Shown: piece after piece, positions 19,473 to 28,370 of the stretch | How the letters are laid out: each line of letters begins with the position of its first letter | How positions within the stretch are numbered: position 1 is the stretch's first letter | Assembly: GCF_003351865.1 (NCBI RefSeq) | Contig: NZ_CP022242.1 | Span: 1-64,000, forward strand | Length of the DNA: 64,000 bases | Source: Methanofervidicoccus sp. A16 | GTDB taxonomy: Archaea; AGJL01; Methanococci; Methanococcales; Methanococcaceae | Direction: 5' to 3' | The notes under the pieces: model-generated | Told to the model about the DNA's origin: nothing | Database searches by the model: none | Seen by the model: the letters and a program-made list of their open reading frames with translations, nothing else | Position numbers and translations under genes: made by a program

Positions 19473-19913
19473 ATGAATATTTTCAAAGTAAAAGAACTTA
19501 AAAATGATTTTATTATAAGTACCATAGTTAGTATAATATTTTTTATTATAATCTATTATTTTAATTTACACTTTATCTTTCACAATATATATGATAGTTT
19601 AGAGGTTATAATAACAATCAGTATTACAATAACAGGTTTTCTTATAACTTCTTTAACGATTCTTTTAGTTTTTCCAGAGAATAGCAGAATAAAATTTATA
19701 AAGAACCATAAAGGGTATAAGTATATTTTTTATGCTTTTATTCTCTCAATAATGCTTTATATCGTCGTATCAATAATAAGTTTTATTTTAAAAATACTGA
19801 TATTTTTTAGATCATATTACTTCCTATTTTTATTAATTGTCATCTTCATCTGGGCTATTGTGTCCTTATTCCGCTGTATATGGCTACTTAAAAAGATGAT
19901 TGATATTCTATAA
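19473..19913 (+). CDS. Small four-helix membrane protein, partner of the preceding gene
   Basis: A 146-residue membrane protein that I cannot assign to a family. Hydrophobic stretches lie at about residues 13-36, 45-66, 82-110 and 112-135, so four membrane helices are likely, with a basic loop (NSRIKFIKNHKGYK) between the second and third. The second helix has the ITGFLITSLTILLVFPENSR pattern. It starts 23 bases after the soluble protein's stop and shares its AT-rich codon use, so the two form one unit. Small multi-helix membrane proteins act as effectors in several defence systems, but no motif here proves it. Confidence 0.7.
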   Translation: MNIFKVKELKNDFIISTIVSIIFFIIIYYFNLHFIFHNIYDSLEVIITISITITGFLITSLTILLVFPENSRIKFIKNHKGYKYIFYAFILSIMLYIVVSIISFILKILIFFRSYYFLFLLIVIFIWAIVSLFRCIWLLKKMIDIL

Positions 19914-19963
19914 TTTGGAAAATACTTAAAAACTTCATTGTGATTTATTACACACAGATACAA

Positions 19964-19976
19964 AAAGTATATATAG
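19964..19976 (+). promoter_or_regulatory. TATA box for the unknown gene pair at 20022
   Basis: AAAGTATATATAG lies about 50 bases before the start codon, giving an expected transcript start near 20000 and a leader of about 20 bases that holds GGTGAT. It is one of the cleanest archaeal TATA boxes in the window. Confidence 0.5.
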
Positions 19977-20021
19977 AACTTCAAATACACAAAACTAGGA
20001 AACTATAAAAAAGGTGATAAC

Positions 20022-20720
20022 GTGGCTGTAGAATCTAAGGAGGTTGAACTGGAGAACACCTTAGTATTTGAAACCTTAGGAAATCCAGAGAAGGAGAGAG
20101 AATTTAAATTAAAGTCTTTGAAGAAGTGGGGTTTTGACTTGATATTTGGAAAGATAGATGGTAGAGAGACCTACTTCACAGCGGAGTTGGAGGAAAAGAA
20201 GGCTGGAGACAAATTCTCCAGAGAGGGTAAAGAGTACGAGGTAATAGAGGTACTGGAAGAACTACCTAAGAATGTGGAGTTGTACGCCCATATAGAGATG
20301 GAGATGGGAAGGGCCTATATAGTATGTGAGTTAAGGGACGAGGATGGAGTAAATACCGAGGTGCTGAGGGTTCCTGCAGCCTCTCTACTCTATGCATTCT
20401 TTAAGAAGAACAAATTAGGAAATCTATTAAAGGCCGTAAGAAATGTTGGAATAAGTATTGAATTCTCCCAACAGAACGGTGTAGGTGGAAAACCACTTTC
20501 ATACCAGGAGTTACCTAACACACCTAGGAGATTTATTAGAAGTGTCAGGAAGGTTGAAAAGGAGACAGGATTTGGTAGATTGTCTATTGCATACTATGGA
20601 GAGACTAAAGATGGAGAACCAAGATTCTGGTACAGTTGGCTACTTCCTACAATAGCCCTATTCGATCTCACAATTGCAAAGAAGGTCAATCAAACCCTTG
20701 GTATATTAAAAGTAGATTAA
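20022..20720 (+). CDS. Unrecognised conserved-looking protein, first of a pair
   Basis: I do not recognise this 232-residue soluble protein. The first 110 residues are strongly acidic and strand-like (repeated short beta segments such as KWGFDLIFGKIDGRETYFTAELEE). The second half is basic and more helical (AFFKKNKLGNLLKAVRNVG and PRRFIRSVRKVEKE) and contains an aromatic patch near PRFWYSWLLP. There are no cysteine clusters or nucleotide loops. Start GTG follows GGTGAT by three bases. Codon use matches the core genes, so it looks native, unlike the pair just upstream. A small gene follows after ten bases. Confidence 0.75.
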   Translation: MAVESKEVELENTLVFETLGNPEKEREFKLKSLKKWGFDLIFGKIDGRETYFTAELEEKKAGDKFSREGKEYEVIEVLEELPKNVELYAHIEMEMGRAYIVCELRDEDGVNTEVLRVPAASLLYAFFKKNKLGNLLKAVRNVGISIEFSQQNGVGGKPLSYQELPNTPRRFIRSVRKVEKETGFGRLSIAYYGETKDGEPRFWYSWLLPTIALFDLTIAKKVNQTLGILKVD

Positions 20721-20730
20721 GGTGATAGTA

Positions 20731-20976
20731 ATGATATATGGGATACTGTTAAACATACCTGAAAAACATGCACCTAAGTACGAAGATATTATAAGGAGGA
20801 TCATTGGCGAAGGTATTGCAAGGGGAGATATACTATCATTTACAGAGGGTAGATACAAAGGAGACGTTGCATTTGTAATGCTTGCAAGATCTAGAAGGGC
20901 CGTAGAGAAGGTGTATGAACAGTTGAAGGAACACCCTATATATGTAAAGATCATTGAGATAGAAGGTAAGGAGTAA
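20731..20976 (+). CDS. Small unrecognised protein, second of a pair
   Basis: An 81-residue alpha/beta protein (MIYGILLNIPEKHAPKYEDII...) with a likely ferredoxin-like or ACT-like order of strands and helices; the family is not recognised. An in-frame GTG at 20722 overlaps the GGTGAT site itself, so the ATG four bases after that site is the better start. The site begins directly after the upstream stop codon, which points to coupled translation of the two genes and a shared task. Confidence 0.7.
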   Translation: MIYGILLNIPEKHAPKYEDIIRRIIGEGIARGDILSFTEGRYKGDVAFVMLARSRRAVEKVYEQLKEHPIYVKIIEIEGKE

Positions 20977-21150
20977 TTACTCTAAACTATGATTTTCATT
21001 AAAATAAACTGTTGTGAACAAAATTAATTATAACAACTAATCGAAGAGATTTTAAATAAAAAACAATAATTATAATAAAAATAGTTAGAATTGAAAAATA
21101 GAGAATCTTAACCTTACCTCTTAATGGGTTTTATACTCTTTTATTTTTTA

Positions 21151-21174
21151 TTTTTATAATAAATATTATAAAAA
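21151..21174. terminator. AT hairpin between convergent genes
   Basis: TTTTATAAT pairs with ATTATAAAA around a four-base loop, between the ends of the unknown pair and purM, which face each other. Position suggests a two-way terminator, but such hairpins arise easily in DNA this AT-rich. Confidence 0.3.
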
Positions 21175-21227
21175 TTAAATAAAGATCCACTCTATTTTAT
21201 TTGACATCTCTGATAAAAACTAAGATT

Positions 21228-22280
21228 TTACTCTACTATTATACTTTTATTTTTATATCTAACAACCACTTTATCCCTTATTTTTTCTCCTCCTATCTCT
21301 ACCTCTTTCACAATCCTACCTATAACGTAGGCGGGAATATGGTATTTCTCTGCAATCTCTATAACCTTCTCACTATCTTTTTTATCTACTATCACACAGA
21401 AACCTATACCCATGTTGAAGGTTCTAAACATCTCCTCATCTGGGACGTTTCCTATCCTTTGGATCTCCTTGAATACAGGATGGGGCTCAGGTAGGTTATC
21501 TATGAGATAGACAACATCTTTTTTTAATCTCCTCAACTTTCTAAATCCTCCCCCTGTAATATGGGCTAGTCCCTTAACCTTCACCTTTTCTATCATCTCC
21601 AATACTGGTTTTACGTATATCCTCGTAGGTGTCAATAACTCCTCTCCAACAGTTTTACCATGTGGTAGTTTATGGTGGATATCCATACCTCCAATTTCAA
21701 AGAACACCTTCCTAGCCAGGGACAACCCGTTACTGTGTATCCCACTACTTCTAAGACCTACTATAACATCTCCCTCCTTAATATCCCTTCCAGTTATTAC
21801 CTTATCCTTTCTCACAACTGCTAAAACTGTTCCTGCAATGTCTATTCCCTTTACAATATCTGGAAGTGTGGCAGTTTCTCCTCCAATGAGACTTATATTC
21901 GCCTCCTTCAACCCCTCATTTAATCCCTTACCTATCTGTCTCGCTATCTCTTCATCTATATCCTCAACTGCTATATAGTCCACAAGTGCAACAGGTTCCG
22001 CCCCTATAGAGATGGCGTCGTTGACGTTCATAGCTATCATATCTATAGGTACAGTGTCGTATCTATTGGCCATTTTTGCAACAACCATCTTACTTCCAAC
22101 TCCATCTGTACAGAGCACAAGATAGTAATCTCCAAATTCAATGGCACCTGCATAGTGTCCTATAAGTTCTTCACAGGGTTTGAACCTATCTGTTCTCTTG
22201 AAGGTTATCTGGGATATTAACGCTCTTATAATCCTATCCTCTTTGTATATATCTACTCCAGCATCTCTATAGGTTACCAT
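21228..22280 (-). CDS. purM: Phosphoribosylformylglycinamidine cyclo-ligase PurM
   Basis: Closes the imidazole ring of aminoimidazole ribotide, using ATP, in purine synthesis. The AIR-synthase fold motifs are present: TYRDAGVDI at the N-terminus, VLCTDGVGSKM near residue 55-65, the DYIAVE strand, GGETATLP near 135 and HITGGGF near 240. An in-frame GTG three codons upstream overlaps a weak TGAG site, so the ATG is used here (350 residues). purO lies 500 bases upstream on the same strand, and purL elsewhere in the window completes three pathway steps. Confidence 0.96.
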   Translation of the reverse strand: MVTYRDAGVDIYKEDRIIRALISQITFKRTDRFKPCEELIGHYAGAIEFGDYYLVLCTDGVGSKMVVAKMANRYDTVPIDMIAMNVNDAISIGAEPVALVDYIAVEDIDEEIARQIGKGLNEGLKEANISLIGGETATLPDIVKGIDIAGTVLAVVRKDKVITGRDIKEGDVIVGLRSSGIHSNGLSLARKVFFEIGGMDIHHKLPHGKTVGEELLTPTRIYVKPVLEMIEKVKVKGLAHITGGGFRKLRRLKKDVVYLIDNLPEPHPVFKEIQRIGNVPDEEMFRTFNMGIGFCVIVDKKDSEKVIEIAEKYHIPAYVIGRIVKEVEIGGEKIRDKVVVRYKNKSIIVE

Positions 22281-22779
22281 ACTTCTCACTGTTTTGATTG
22301 TTATAAAAATAGGTTTATAGTCGCTATATTAAAAATATATTACTGTTGTTCTGAACTTTGTAGTTGGGATTATAATAGTTAGGTAGTTTAGTACTTTTTT
22401 AGTTAGAGGGAATGATAAATTAGATTTAAAAAAGATTAAAATTAATATTAAAAATATTTAAAATAAAAATTAATAAATTTTAAAAAGAGGTTAAAAAATT
22501 TCTAAGAAAAAGGATTAATAAAAATAAACCCTGCTTCTCTGATAAAGGTTGTAATCAGGGAATAGAGACACTATATTTTACTTTTCACATATTATTATTT
22601 TTTTAACTAAGTATAGGTTTTAGTATTTTTATTTTTTGATTTTAATTACTCTTATTATATTTTTATTATTTTTTAGTCAGAATCCTCGATAGTTGTAGTT
22701 ATTTTAATTTATTTTGTTCATGCAGTATAAATTATAATTATTAAAATTAAAATAAATTTTTATTTATAGGACTTTCCTA
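22281..22779. other. AT-rich gap between purO and purM
   Basis: About 500 bases without a supported gene. A short inverted segment lies near 22530-22560 (ACCCTGCTTCTCTGATAAA followed by TGTAATCAGGGA), which may form a hairpin or be the worn end of a repeat element. T-rich DNA around 22570-22680 resembles the T-rich arm of the type C element but lacks its ends. Confidence 0.35.
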
Positions 22780-23394
22780 TTACCTCAAATTCAGAACCTC
22801 CATCTCTATTTTATCCCCATCTATAAGAGCAGTTGCACAACATACTGGATGTTCAAACTCCTTATATTCGAGAATATATTTACAGATTTCCCTTGGTGTC
22901 TCTCCTACTACAGGTATCTTCTGATCCTCTGAAATACTACAAACTCCATATGTACCTAAGTAGTATCCTATTCCATCTTTTAGAGGAACTTCACACACTC
23001 GTATATCTCTATCTGAAACGTATCCCAGGTATCCACCCTCTCTATATAAAATCCCTGCTATTCTGGGAGTTTTATACTCATCCTTCTCGTAATCCATTGT
23101 AGCAAGAGGATATATGAGGGCATCCCTCACTGGAAATCCCATCTCTATCTTATCCCCTATAACATCGGTATGGGAGCCATTAGTTGCAACTACATAGTTC
23201 CCTATAACCTTTAGGGCATTGTACATAATATAGGGATTTTTGAGGATGTCCTCTATACTCTCCGGTACTATAGTAACTGTATTATTCTTTAATACTGCCC
23301 TCCTATTTGGAAAACTTCTACTGGATACTCTGTAGGAGATAAATGGTTTCCCGTTCTCTGTCTTTCCCATAACTAAAAATCTACCTATGTAGAT
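22780..23394 (-). CDS. purO: Archaeal IMP cyclohydrolase PurO, start codon apparently ATC
   Basis: Converts FAICAR to IMP, the last purine step, in the archaeal way. Landmarks are YRVSSRSFPNRRA near the N-terminus and FEHPVCCATALIDG near the end. The family begins with M-Y-I-G-R-F-L-V. Here those residues are encoded in frame upstream of the first ATG (23370), but no ATG, GTG or TTG is available: the codons after the in-frame stop TGA (23404-23406) are GGT GAT ACT ATC TAC ATA. The ATC at 23394 lies exactly three bases after GGTGAT, the local spacing rule. The product from there is 204 residues. A sequencing error turning ATG into ATC is the main alternative. The site overlaps the queC stop, so translation is coupled. 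Confidence 0.85.
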   Translation of the reverse strand: MYIGRFLVMGKTENGKPFISYRVSSRSFPNRRAVLKNNTVTIVPESIEDILKNPYIMYNALKVIGNYVVATNGSHTDVIGDKIEMGFPVRDALIYPLATMDYEKDEYKTPRIAGILYREGGYLGYVSDRDIRVCEVPLKDGIGYYLGTYGVCSISEDQKIPVVGETPREICKYILEYKEFEHPVCCATALIDGDKIEMEVLNLR

Positions 23395-23398
23395 AGTA

Positions 23399-24103
23399 TC
23401 ACCTCAAGTACTTAGTAGGATCTTCAATACCTGCCTCCTTAAATGCCCTCTTCCTTCTGACGCAACTCTCACAGGTTCCACAGTGTAGGAAATCCTCTCC
23501 GTTGTCATGGTAGCAGGAATAACTGTACTTTAGAACCTCCACCCCAAGTTTCTCCTCAAGTTCCCTACCATATTTTACGATTTCAGTTTTATCTAAGTTG
23601 TAGAGTGGTGCTACCAGTTTAACTTCCCTTATTGTACCGTACTCCAAGAGACTGTTAAATCTATCTACAAACTCTAAGGTGTTATCTGGAAATGTAGTGC
23701 CCTCCTCTTTATTCAATCCTGTATATACTTCACCCCCTCCAAGGGACTCTGCAAAACTGGAGGCTATCGAGAACATGACTATATTACGTCCAGGCACCCA
23801 TACAGATCTCATAGTTTCTCTGGTTTTTTCCAAGTTATCTAGATCTTCCTCATTTAATTTGGGAACAGTTTTATCCCGCTCTGTTAAAGCACTTCCTCCA
23901 AACTCCCTCAGGAAGGGAAGTTTAATTACTTTATGCTTTGCACCTAATACCTCTGATATCTTTCTTGCAGAGTTTATCTCCCTAAGTACTGCCCTCTGCC
24001 CATAATCGAAGGTTATAGTATATATATCGTCATCCTTTGATTTTGCTACTAAGGTGGCTACTGTAGAGTCTAAACCTCCACTTAAGACACATACCTTGAC
24101 CAT
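23399..24103 (-). CDS. queC: 7-cyano-7-deazaguanine synthase QueC
   Basis: Makes preQ0 from 7-carboxy-7-deazaguanine with ammonia and ATP; in archaea preQ0 feeds archaeosine in tRNA. The PP-loop LSGGLDSTVA is near residues 7-16, and the zinc site CYHDNGEDFLHCGTCESC is near the C-terminus (about 197-214). The length of 234 is standard. GGAGGGTAAT precedes the ATG. Its stop TGA is part of the GAGGTGAT site used by purO, so queC and purO form an operon. Confidence 0.96.
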   Translation of the reverse strand: MVKVCVLSGGLDSTVATLVAKSKDDDIYTITFDYGQRAVLREINSARKISEVLGAKHKVIKLPFLREFGGSALTERDKTVPKLNEEDLDNLEKTRETMRSVWVPGRNIVMFSIASSFAESLGGGEVYTGLNKEEGTTFPDNTLEFVDRFNSLLEYGTIREVKLVAPLYNLDKTEIVKYGRELEEKLGVEVLKYSYSCYHDNGEDFLHCGTCESCVRRKRAFKEAGIEDPTKYLR

Positions 24104-24479
24104 GATTACCCTCCATAATAGTATAGTCTAGTTTGATTCATCAATCCTATATCGATATAATTAAATTTAAATTAAAATAATATATTGATACCCTAGTTCC
24201 CACCAAAGTGATTATATAAAAAATAATAATAAAATAAGAATATTAATAATATTTACCTCTATCAGAATTTTATTCATTTTATTATTTCTCTTAGAAACTT
24301 TTATTATTTTTTTTATTATAATAATCATTTTTATTATTATTCTTCTAACACAATCTTGATGGGAACTGGGGTTATATTGATAATAATAAAAATAATAAAA
24401 AAGAAGAGTTATTTATATGCATCTTAAGGAAGCGATTTTACTTCCTCTTTTAGGTATTCATTCTTTTTTAACCAATTAA
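24104..24479. other. Gap holding the type C repeat
   Basis: The space between the queC start and the UPF0210 stop is taken up by the type C element at 24190-24372. Outside it I see only AT-rich DNA, including the expected queC promoter region near 24120-24180. Confidence 0.5.
24190..24372 (+). repeat. Type C repeat element (short MITE-like)
   Basis: A 183-bp element with ends ACCCTAGTTCCCACCAAA and CTTGATGGGAACTGGGGT, the same inverted terminal repeats as the longer types A and B but with a different, T-rich interior. It is flanked on both sides by TATATTGAT (24181-24189 and 24373-24381), an exact 9-bp target duplication that is not low-complexity. This is the clearest insertion footprint in the window. 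Confidence 0.85.
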
Positions 24480-25856
24480 TTAATTCGTCAAAGAGTGTAT
24501 AGGCGAAGGTACTCTACCACCTCTCTTTATAAACTCCTCGGAAGAATATTCATTTACAGCCATTATAGGTGCCCTACCTAACAACCCACCGTAATCTACG
24601 TAGTCACCAACGTCCTTACCTGGTACAGGTATTATTCTAACTGCAGTAGTCTTTTTATTTATCACGCCTATTGCCATCTCATCTGCTATTATTGCAGATA
24701 TTGTAGAGGCAGGTGTCTTCCCAGGTATTGCTATCATATCCAGTCCCACTGAACATACAGAGGTCATAGCTTCCAACTTCTCCAAACTCAACGCCCCCTC
24801 CTCTACAGCCCTTATCATACCTGCATCTTCACTTACTGGAATAAAGGAACCACTTAAACCTCCAACATAACTTGCCGCCATGGCACCCCCCTTCTTAACT
24901 GCATCGTTTAATATTGCAAGTGCCGCAGTACTCCCATGGGCTCCACATCTCTCTAACCCCATAGCCTCTAATATGTTTGCCACACTGTCTCCCCTTGCAG
25001 GTGTTGGAGCGAGGGAGAGATCTACAATTCCAAAGGGAACATTTAACTCCTTGGATACCTCCCTACCTATAAGTTCTCCGACTCTCGTTATCTTAAAGGC
25101 AGTTTTTTTAATCTCGTTGTATAAGGTGCCTATATCTTTCCCTTTCAACTTCTCGACAACAGCCCTTACAACTCCAGGTCCCGACACCCCTACGTTTATC
25201 ACCACATCCCCCTCTCCAACTCCATGGAAGGCACCTGCCATAAAGGGATTGTCCTCAGGTGCATTTGCAAATACCACCAACTTGGCACATCCGATGGCCT
25301 TCTCTGTCCTCTCTGCAGTCTCCTTTATGATCTCCCCCATCCTCTTTATGGCGGTCATGTTTATTCCACTTTTAGTACTTGCAACATTCACCGAGGAACA
25401 TACTCTCTTAGTCTTACTCATCATATGAGGTATAGAGTCTATAAGTATTCCCTCCTCCCAGGTTGTATCCTTATGAACAAGTGCAGAGTATCCCCCGATG
25501 AAATCCACCCCTATATCCTTGGCAGCCCTGTCTAAGGTTTCCCCTACCTTTACACACTCTTTAATAGCCTCCTCCCTATCCATTCCCTTTATAGCACCTC
25601 CCACTACTATACTGATGGGAGTAACTGCAACCCTCTTTGTAACTATTGGGATACCGTACTTCTTTGATACCCTCTCAGATACACTTACAAGATCTTTAGC
25701 CTTTGATACTATTTTCTCGTATATATTTTCTCTCAATCTATCTATATCCTCGGAGACACAGTCCCTCAGATTTATACCCATTGTAACTGCTCTAATGTCT
25801 AAATTCTCGTACTCTATCATCCTAATAGTTTCAAGTATCTCCTCTGGAACGTACAT
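24480..25856 (-). CDS. UPF0210 (DUF711) family protein
   Basis: A 458-residue protein of a widespread family with unknown reaction, related by fold to the glycyl-radical PFL superfamily. Conserved stretches are [38 protein letters not shown] and the Gly-rich [23 protein letters not shown] four codons upstream overlaps the GAGGGAT site, so I use the ATG three bases after that site. It follows dcd by about 18 bases on the same strand and probably shares its transcript. Confidence 0.88.
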   Translation of the reverse strand: MYVPEEILETIRMIEYENLDIRAVTMGINLRDCVSEDIDRLRENIYEKIVSKAKDLVSVSERVSKKYGIPIVTKRVAVTPISIVVGGAIKGMDREEAIKECVKVGETLDRAAKDIGVDFIGGYSALVHKDTTWEEGILIDSIPHMMSKTKRVCSSVNVASTKSGINMTAIKRMGEIIKETAERTEKAIGCAKLVVFANAPEDNPFMAGAFHGVGEGDVVINVGVSGPGVVRAVVEKLKGKDIGTLYNEIKKTAFKITRVGELIGREVSKELNVPFGIVDLSLAPTPARGDSVANILEAMGLERCGAHGSTAALAILNDAVKKGGAMAASYVGGLSGSFIPVSEDAGMIRAVEEGALSLEKLEAMTSVCSVGLDMIAIPGKTPASTISAIIADEMAIGVINKKTTAVRIIPVPGKDVGDYVDYGGLLGRAPIMAVNEYSSEEFIKRGGRVPSPIHSLTN

Positions 25857-25874
25857 CCTATCCCTCAAATCATT

Positions 25875-26480
25875 TTATTTATATTCTTTAAATATAAGAG
25901 ACGGTGTTACAGATCTCTGTTCACTATACTTGGAGTTCTTTCTATCACAGTAGCCAATATTTACAGGAGAGGTGGTCTTTGAGAATATCAACTGCCCTAT
26001 TCTCTGCCCCTTGTAGAGAATAACAGGTTTATCGTATGCAACTATCTCTAAGGTTATCCTTCCCCTAAACCCTGCGTCTATCCATCCAGCAGTTTGATGG
26101 GACTGTAAAAATACCCTACCAAAGGAACTCCTCCCCTGATATTGTGCACATATGTTATTTGAAAGTTTTATATACTCTGTAGTAGTACCCAGTATCCCCC
26201 TGTTTACCACTACATCTACGTTGTATTTCTCTTTGTAGTACTCTATTTTATCTTCATCTAACCTATGACATAGGGGACATACCATTATAGCCCTTTTTAT
26301 CTTAAATTTTTCATGATCCAGTTCTCTTCTTAGGTCGTAGACTTCGTCCTTATATACGATAAACTCATCTCCAAGGGTAACATCGTAGGAGCAAGGTCCA
26401 AGGAAATCTGGATTAAAAGGTTCTATAGATATCTCTCCCAACTCCATATAGTGGAGAATGTCTCTGTCACTTAGTATCAT
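25875..26480 (-). CDS. dcd: Bifunctional dCTP deaminase/dUTPase
   Basis: Converts dCTP directly to dUMP in methanogens of this group, supplying thymidylate synthesis and keeping uracil out of DNA. Family motifs are GPCSYDVTLGDEF near residue 30 (of this start), GRSSFGR, and the catalytic QTAGWIDAGFRGRITLEI near 130-147. The 201-residue form starts at an ATG five bases after GGTGG; an in-frame GTG overlaps that site. Bifunctionality is inferred from the close M. jannaschii enzyme. Confidence 0.92.
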   Translation of the reverse strand: MILSDRDILHYMELGEISIEPFNPDFLGPCSYDVTLGDEFIVYKDEVYDLRRELDHEKFKIKRAIMVCPLCHRLDEDKIEYYKEKYNVDVVVNRGILGTTTEYIKLSNNICAQYQGRSSFGRVFLQSHQTAGWIDAGFRGRITLEIVAYDKPVILYKGQRIGQLIFSKTTSPVNIGYCDRKNSKYSEQRSVTPSLIFKEYK

Positions 26481-26572
26481 AACTTCCACCAATAAGAGAT
26501 TACTTGTACTGTAAAAATGATAGTTAAATTAAATTATTTCACTATTAAAATTATTATGGTTATATGCTGTAT

Positions 26573-27252
26573 CTCTTAGTTCTCATTAGAATTAAAAAAG
26601 ATAATAAAGTAATAATTTTATAAAATATTATAACAATTAAATAAAAAATAACAAAGAAGTGTTTAAAATAAAAAACCTCTACCTACCTTATTTAAATGTT
26701 AAATACTGAAATATATGGATATTCTACTCTACCTCTAAATTTTCTACATACCGAGTATGCAACTGTTGGTTATCTTTATCAAAAAAAGAACTTCCCAATC
26801 CTATTCCCAGTATCCAAAAAATTATAATATAACCTTAGTCCCTACCAAGTAGTGATTAAAAGAACTATGAAAAAATGAAAAATAATAATAATTGTTATAA
26901 TAATAAAAATCATGATTAAAATAATCAGTATAAAACTATATAAAAACTATTAAACATTCTAGGATCTTTCTGAACACTTAGGTAAGATAGGAGATCTTAC
27001 TCTGATATTCACTACTAGAAGGTTTACAGAGGATCATTCTCCTTCAATCTTCTTTTTAAAATTTTTTCTACATCTGGGATAATAGAAGTTTCTGTTTTTT
27101 AAATATTTTCTTTAATCTTTAATTTTATTATTTTTATAATAATTTTTATTTTTATTATTCTCTAAATTATCCTTTTGATGGGAAGTAGGGTTATAATATA
27201 AATTTAAATATCCCTATGAGTTTCTTATTTACTATTTTAATGAGAACTAAAA
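26573..27252 (-). repeat. Decayed B-like repeat element with a newer B copy inside
   Basis: Ends TTAGTTCTCATTAGAAT (left) and ATTTTAATGAGAACTAAAA (right) are inverted repeats related to, but diverged from, the family ends. The left part contains AAGTGTTTAAAATAAAAAACC near 26660-26680, which matches the interior of reverse-oriented type B copies. The complete element at 26832-27191 lies inside it. Boundaries are approximate. Confidence 0.45.
26832..27191 (+). repeat. Type B repeat element, full length
   Basis: A 360-bp element starting ACCTTAGTCCCTACCAAG and ending TTTTGATGGGAAGTAGGGT, flanked by TATAATATA on both sides (26823-26831 and 27192-27200), an exact 9-bp duplication. Its core (about 26940-27090) shares CTAGGATCTTT, AGATAGGAGATCTTACTCTGATAT and CCTTCAATCTTCTTTTTAAAA blocks with the other type B copies. 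No open reading frame of note. Confidence 0.85.
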
Positions 27253-27335
27253 TATAACAATATTAAATTTAAACCTATAGCTTAAATAACTACTCATCAT
27301 GAGAATAAAAAATTTATAATAATAAAAAAATTTTA

Positions 27336-27633
27336 ACCTTAGTTCCCACCAAGTAGTGATTAAAAGAATAATGAAAACAATCAATATAAAAACTATTAAA
27401 TATTCTAGGATCTTTTTAATCACTTAGTTAAGATAGAAAACCTTACTCTGATATCCAATTATATTGGAAGGTATACAGAGAACCATTCCCTTCCAATCTT
27501 CTTTTTAAAATTTTATATCTGAGATTATAGAAGTTTTTATTTTAAACATTATTCTTTATTTTTTATTTTTATTATTAATTTTTATAATTATTTTAATTAT
27601 TCTTTAAACTATCCTTTTGATGGGAACTAGGGT
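27336..27633 (+). repeat. Type B repeat element, shorter copy
   Basis: A 298-bp element beginning ACCTTAGTTCCCACCAAG and ending TTTTGATGGGAACTAGGGT in the same orientation as its neighbour, with small internal deletions. It is flanked by AAAAATTTTA on both sides (27326-27335 and 27634-27643). Two copies about 145 bases apart, each with its own duplication, show independent insertions and not a tandem duplication. Confidence 0.85.
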
Positions 27634-27783
27634 AAAAATTTTAATAAAAATAGTTAAAATCACAAAAAATAGTTAAATAACAGTTAAGTTAAGTATATTG
27701 AAAAAGAACTATCTTCTTATTTTTTTTAGAATTACCTAGACAGTTAAAATATTTTATTTTTATTATATTCTACAAAAAAGTTG

Positions 27784-28314
27784 CTATTTTCTAACTACAA
27801 CCTTCTTTCTTTCCGACGGTATAACTTTTATCTTTGCATCAGGGTAATCTCTGTAAAGAGTTTTTCCTTCAAACAACCTATCTAGAAATATAGCAAGGGC
27901 TGCGATCTCTGAATGGGGCTGATTACCTATAGAAATGTTGTAATCTGCTAACTCATAGATCTCCTTTGGTACCTTTTCTCCTCCAACTACCACTAAAATA
28001 TCCTTTCCCTCTTTAAGAAGCTCTCTTATAGTGTCTATTCTCTCATTTACACTTTCACCGTACATAGTTAGATGTATTACAATCCCTCTCTTTTTAAAAC
28101 TTCTTACATACCCTTTCCAAGATTCAACTACCTCAAATTTAAAATTACCACCCCAGTTTTCCACAACCTTACTTATACTCTCCTTTACATGGTCGTCCTC
28201 CGAGGTAAATAGGATCTTATCTGCCCCCAATGCCCTAGCAGTTAATGCCACATGGGTGGATGTTCTCCTGTCCCTTTCCCCTCTATGCCCTAACCTTAAC
28301 ACCTCTACAACCAT
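27784..28314 (-). CDS. trm56: tRNA (cytidine-56-2'-O)-methyltransferase aTrm56
   Basis: A SPOUT-class enzyme that methylates the ribose of C56 in the T-loop of archaeal tRNAs, using SAM. The family N-terminus VEVLRLGHRGERDRRTSTHVALTARALGA and the knot region VVVGGEKVPKEIYELADYNISIGNQPHSEIAALAIFLDRLF are intact; 176 residues is standard. It lies 56 bases downstream of the cheC genes on the same strand and may be cotranscribed with the taxis genes, without any functional tie. Confidence 0.94.
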   Translation of the reverse strand: MVVEVLRLGHRGERDRRTSTHVALTARALGADKILFTSEDDHVKESISKVVENWGGNFKFEVVESWKGYVRSFKKRGIVIHLTMYGESVNERIDTIRELLKEGKDILVVVGGEKVPKEIYELADYNISIGNQPHSEIAALAIFLDRLFEGKTLYRDYPDAKIKVIPSERKKVVVRK

Positions 28315-28370
28315 TGGAATACACCTTGATATAAAAAATTAACAAAAAAATAAATAATAAAAAAAGGTAA

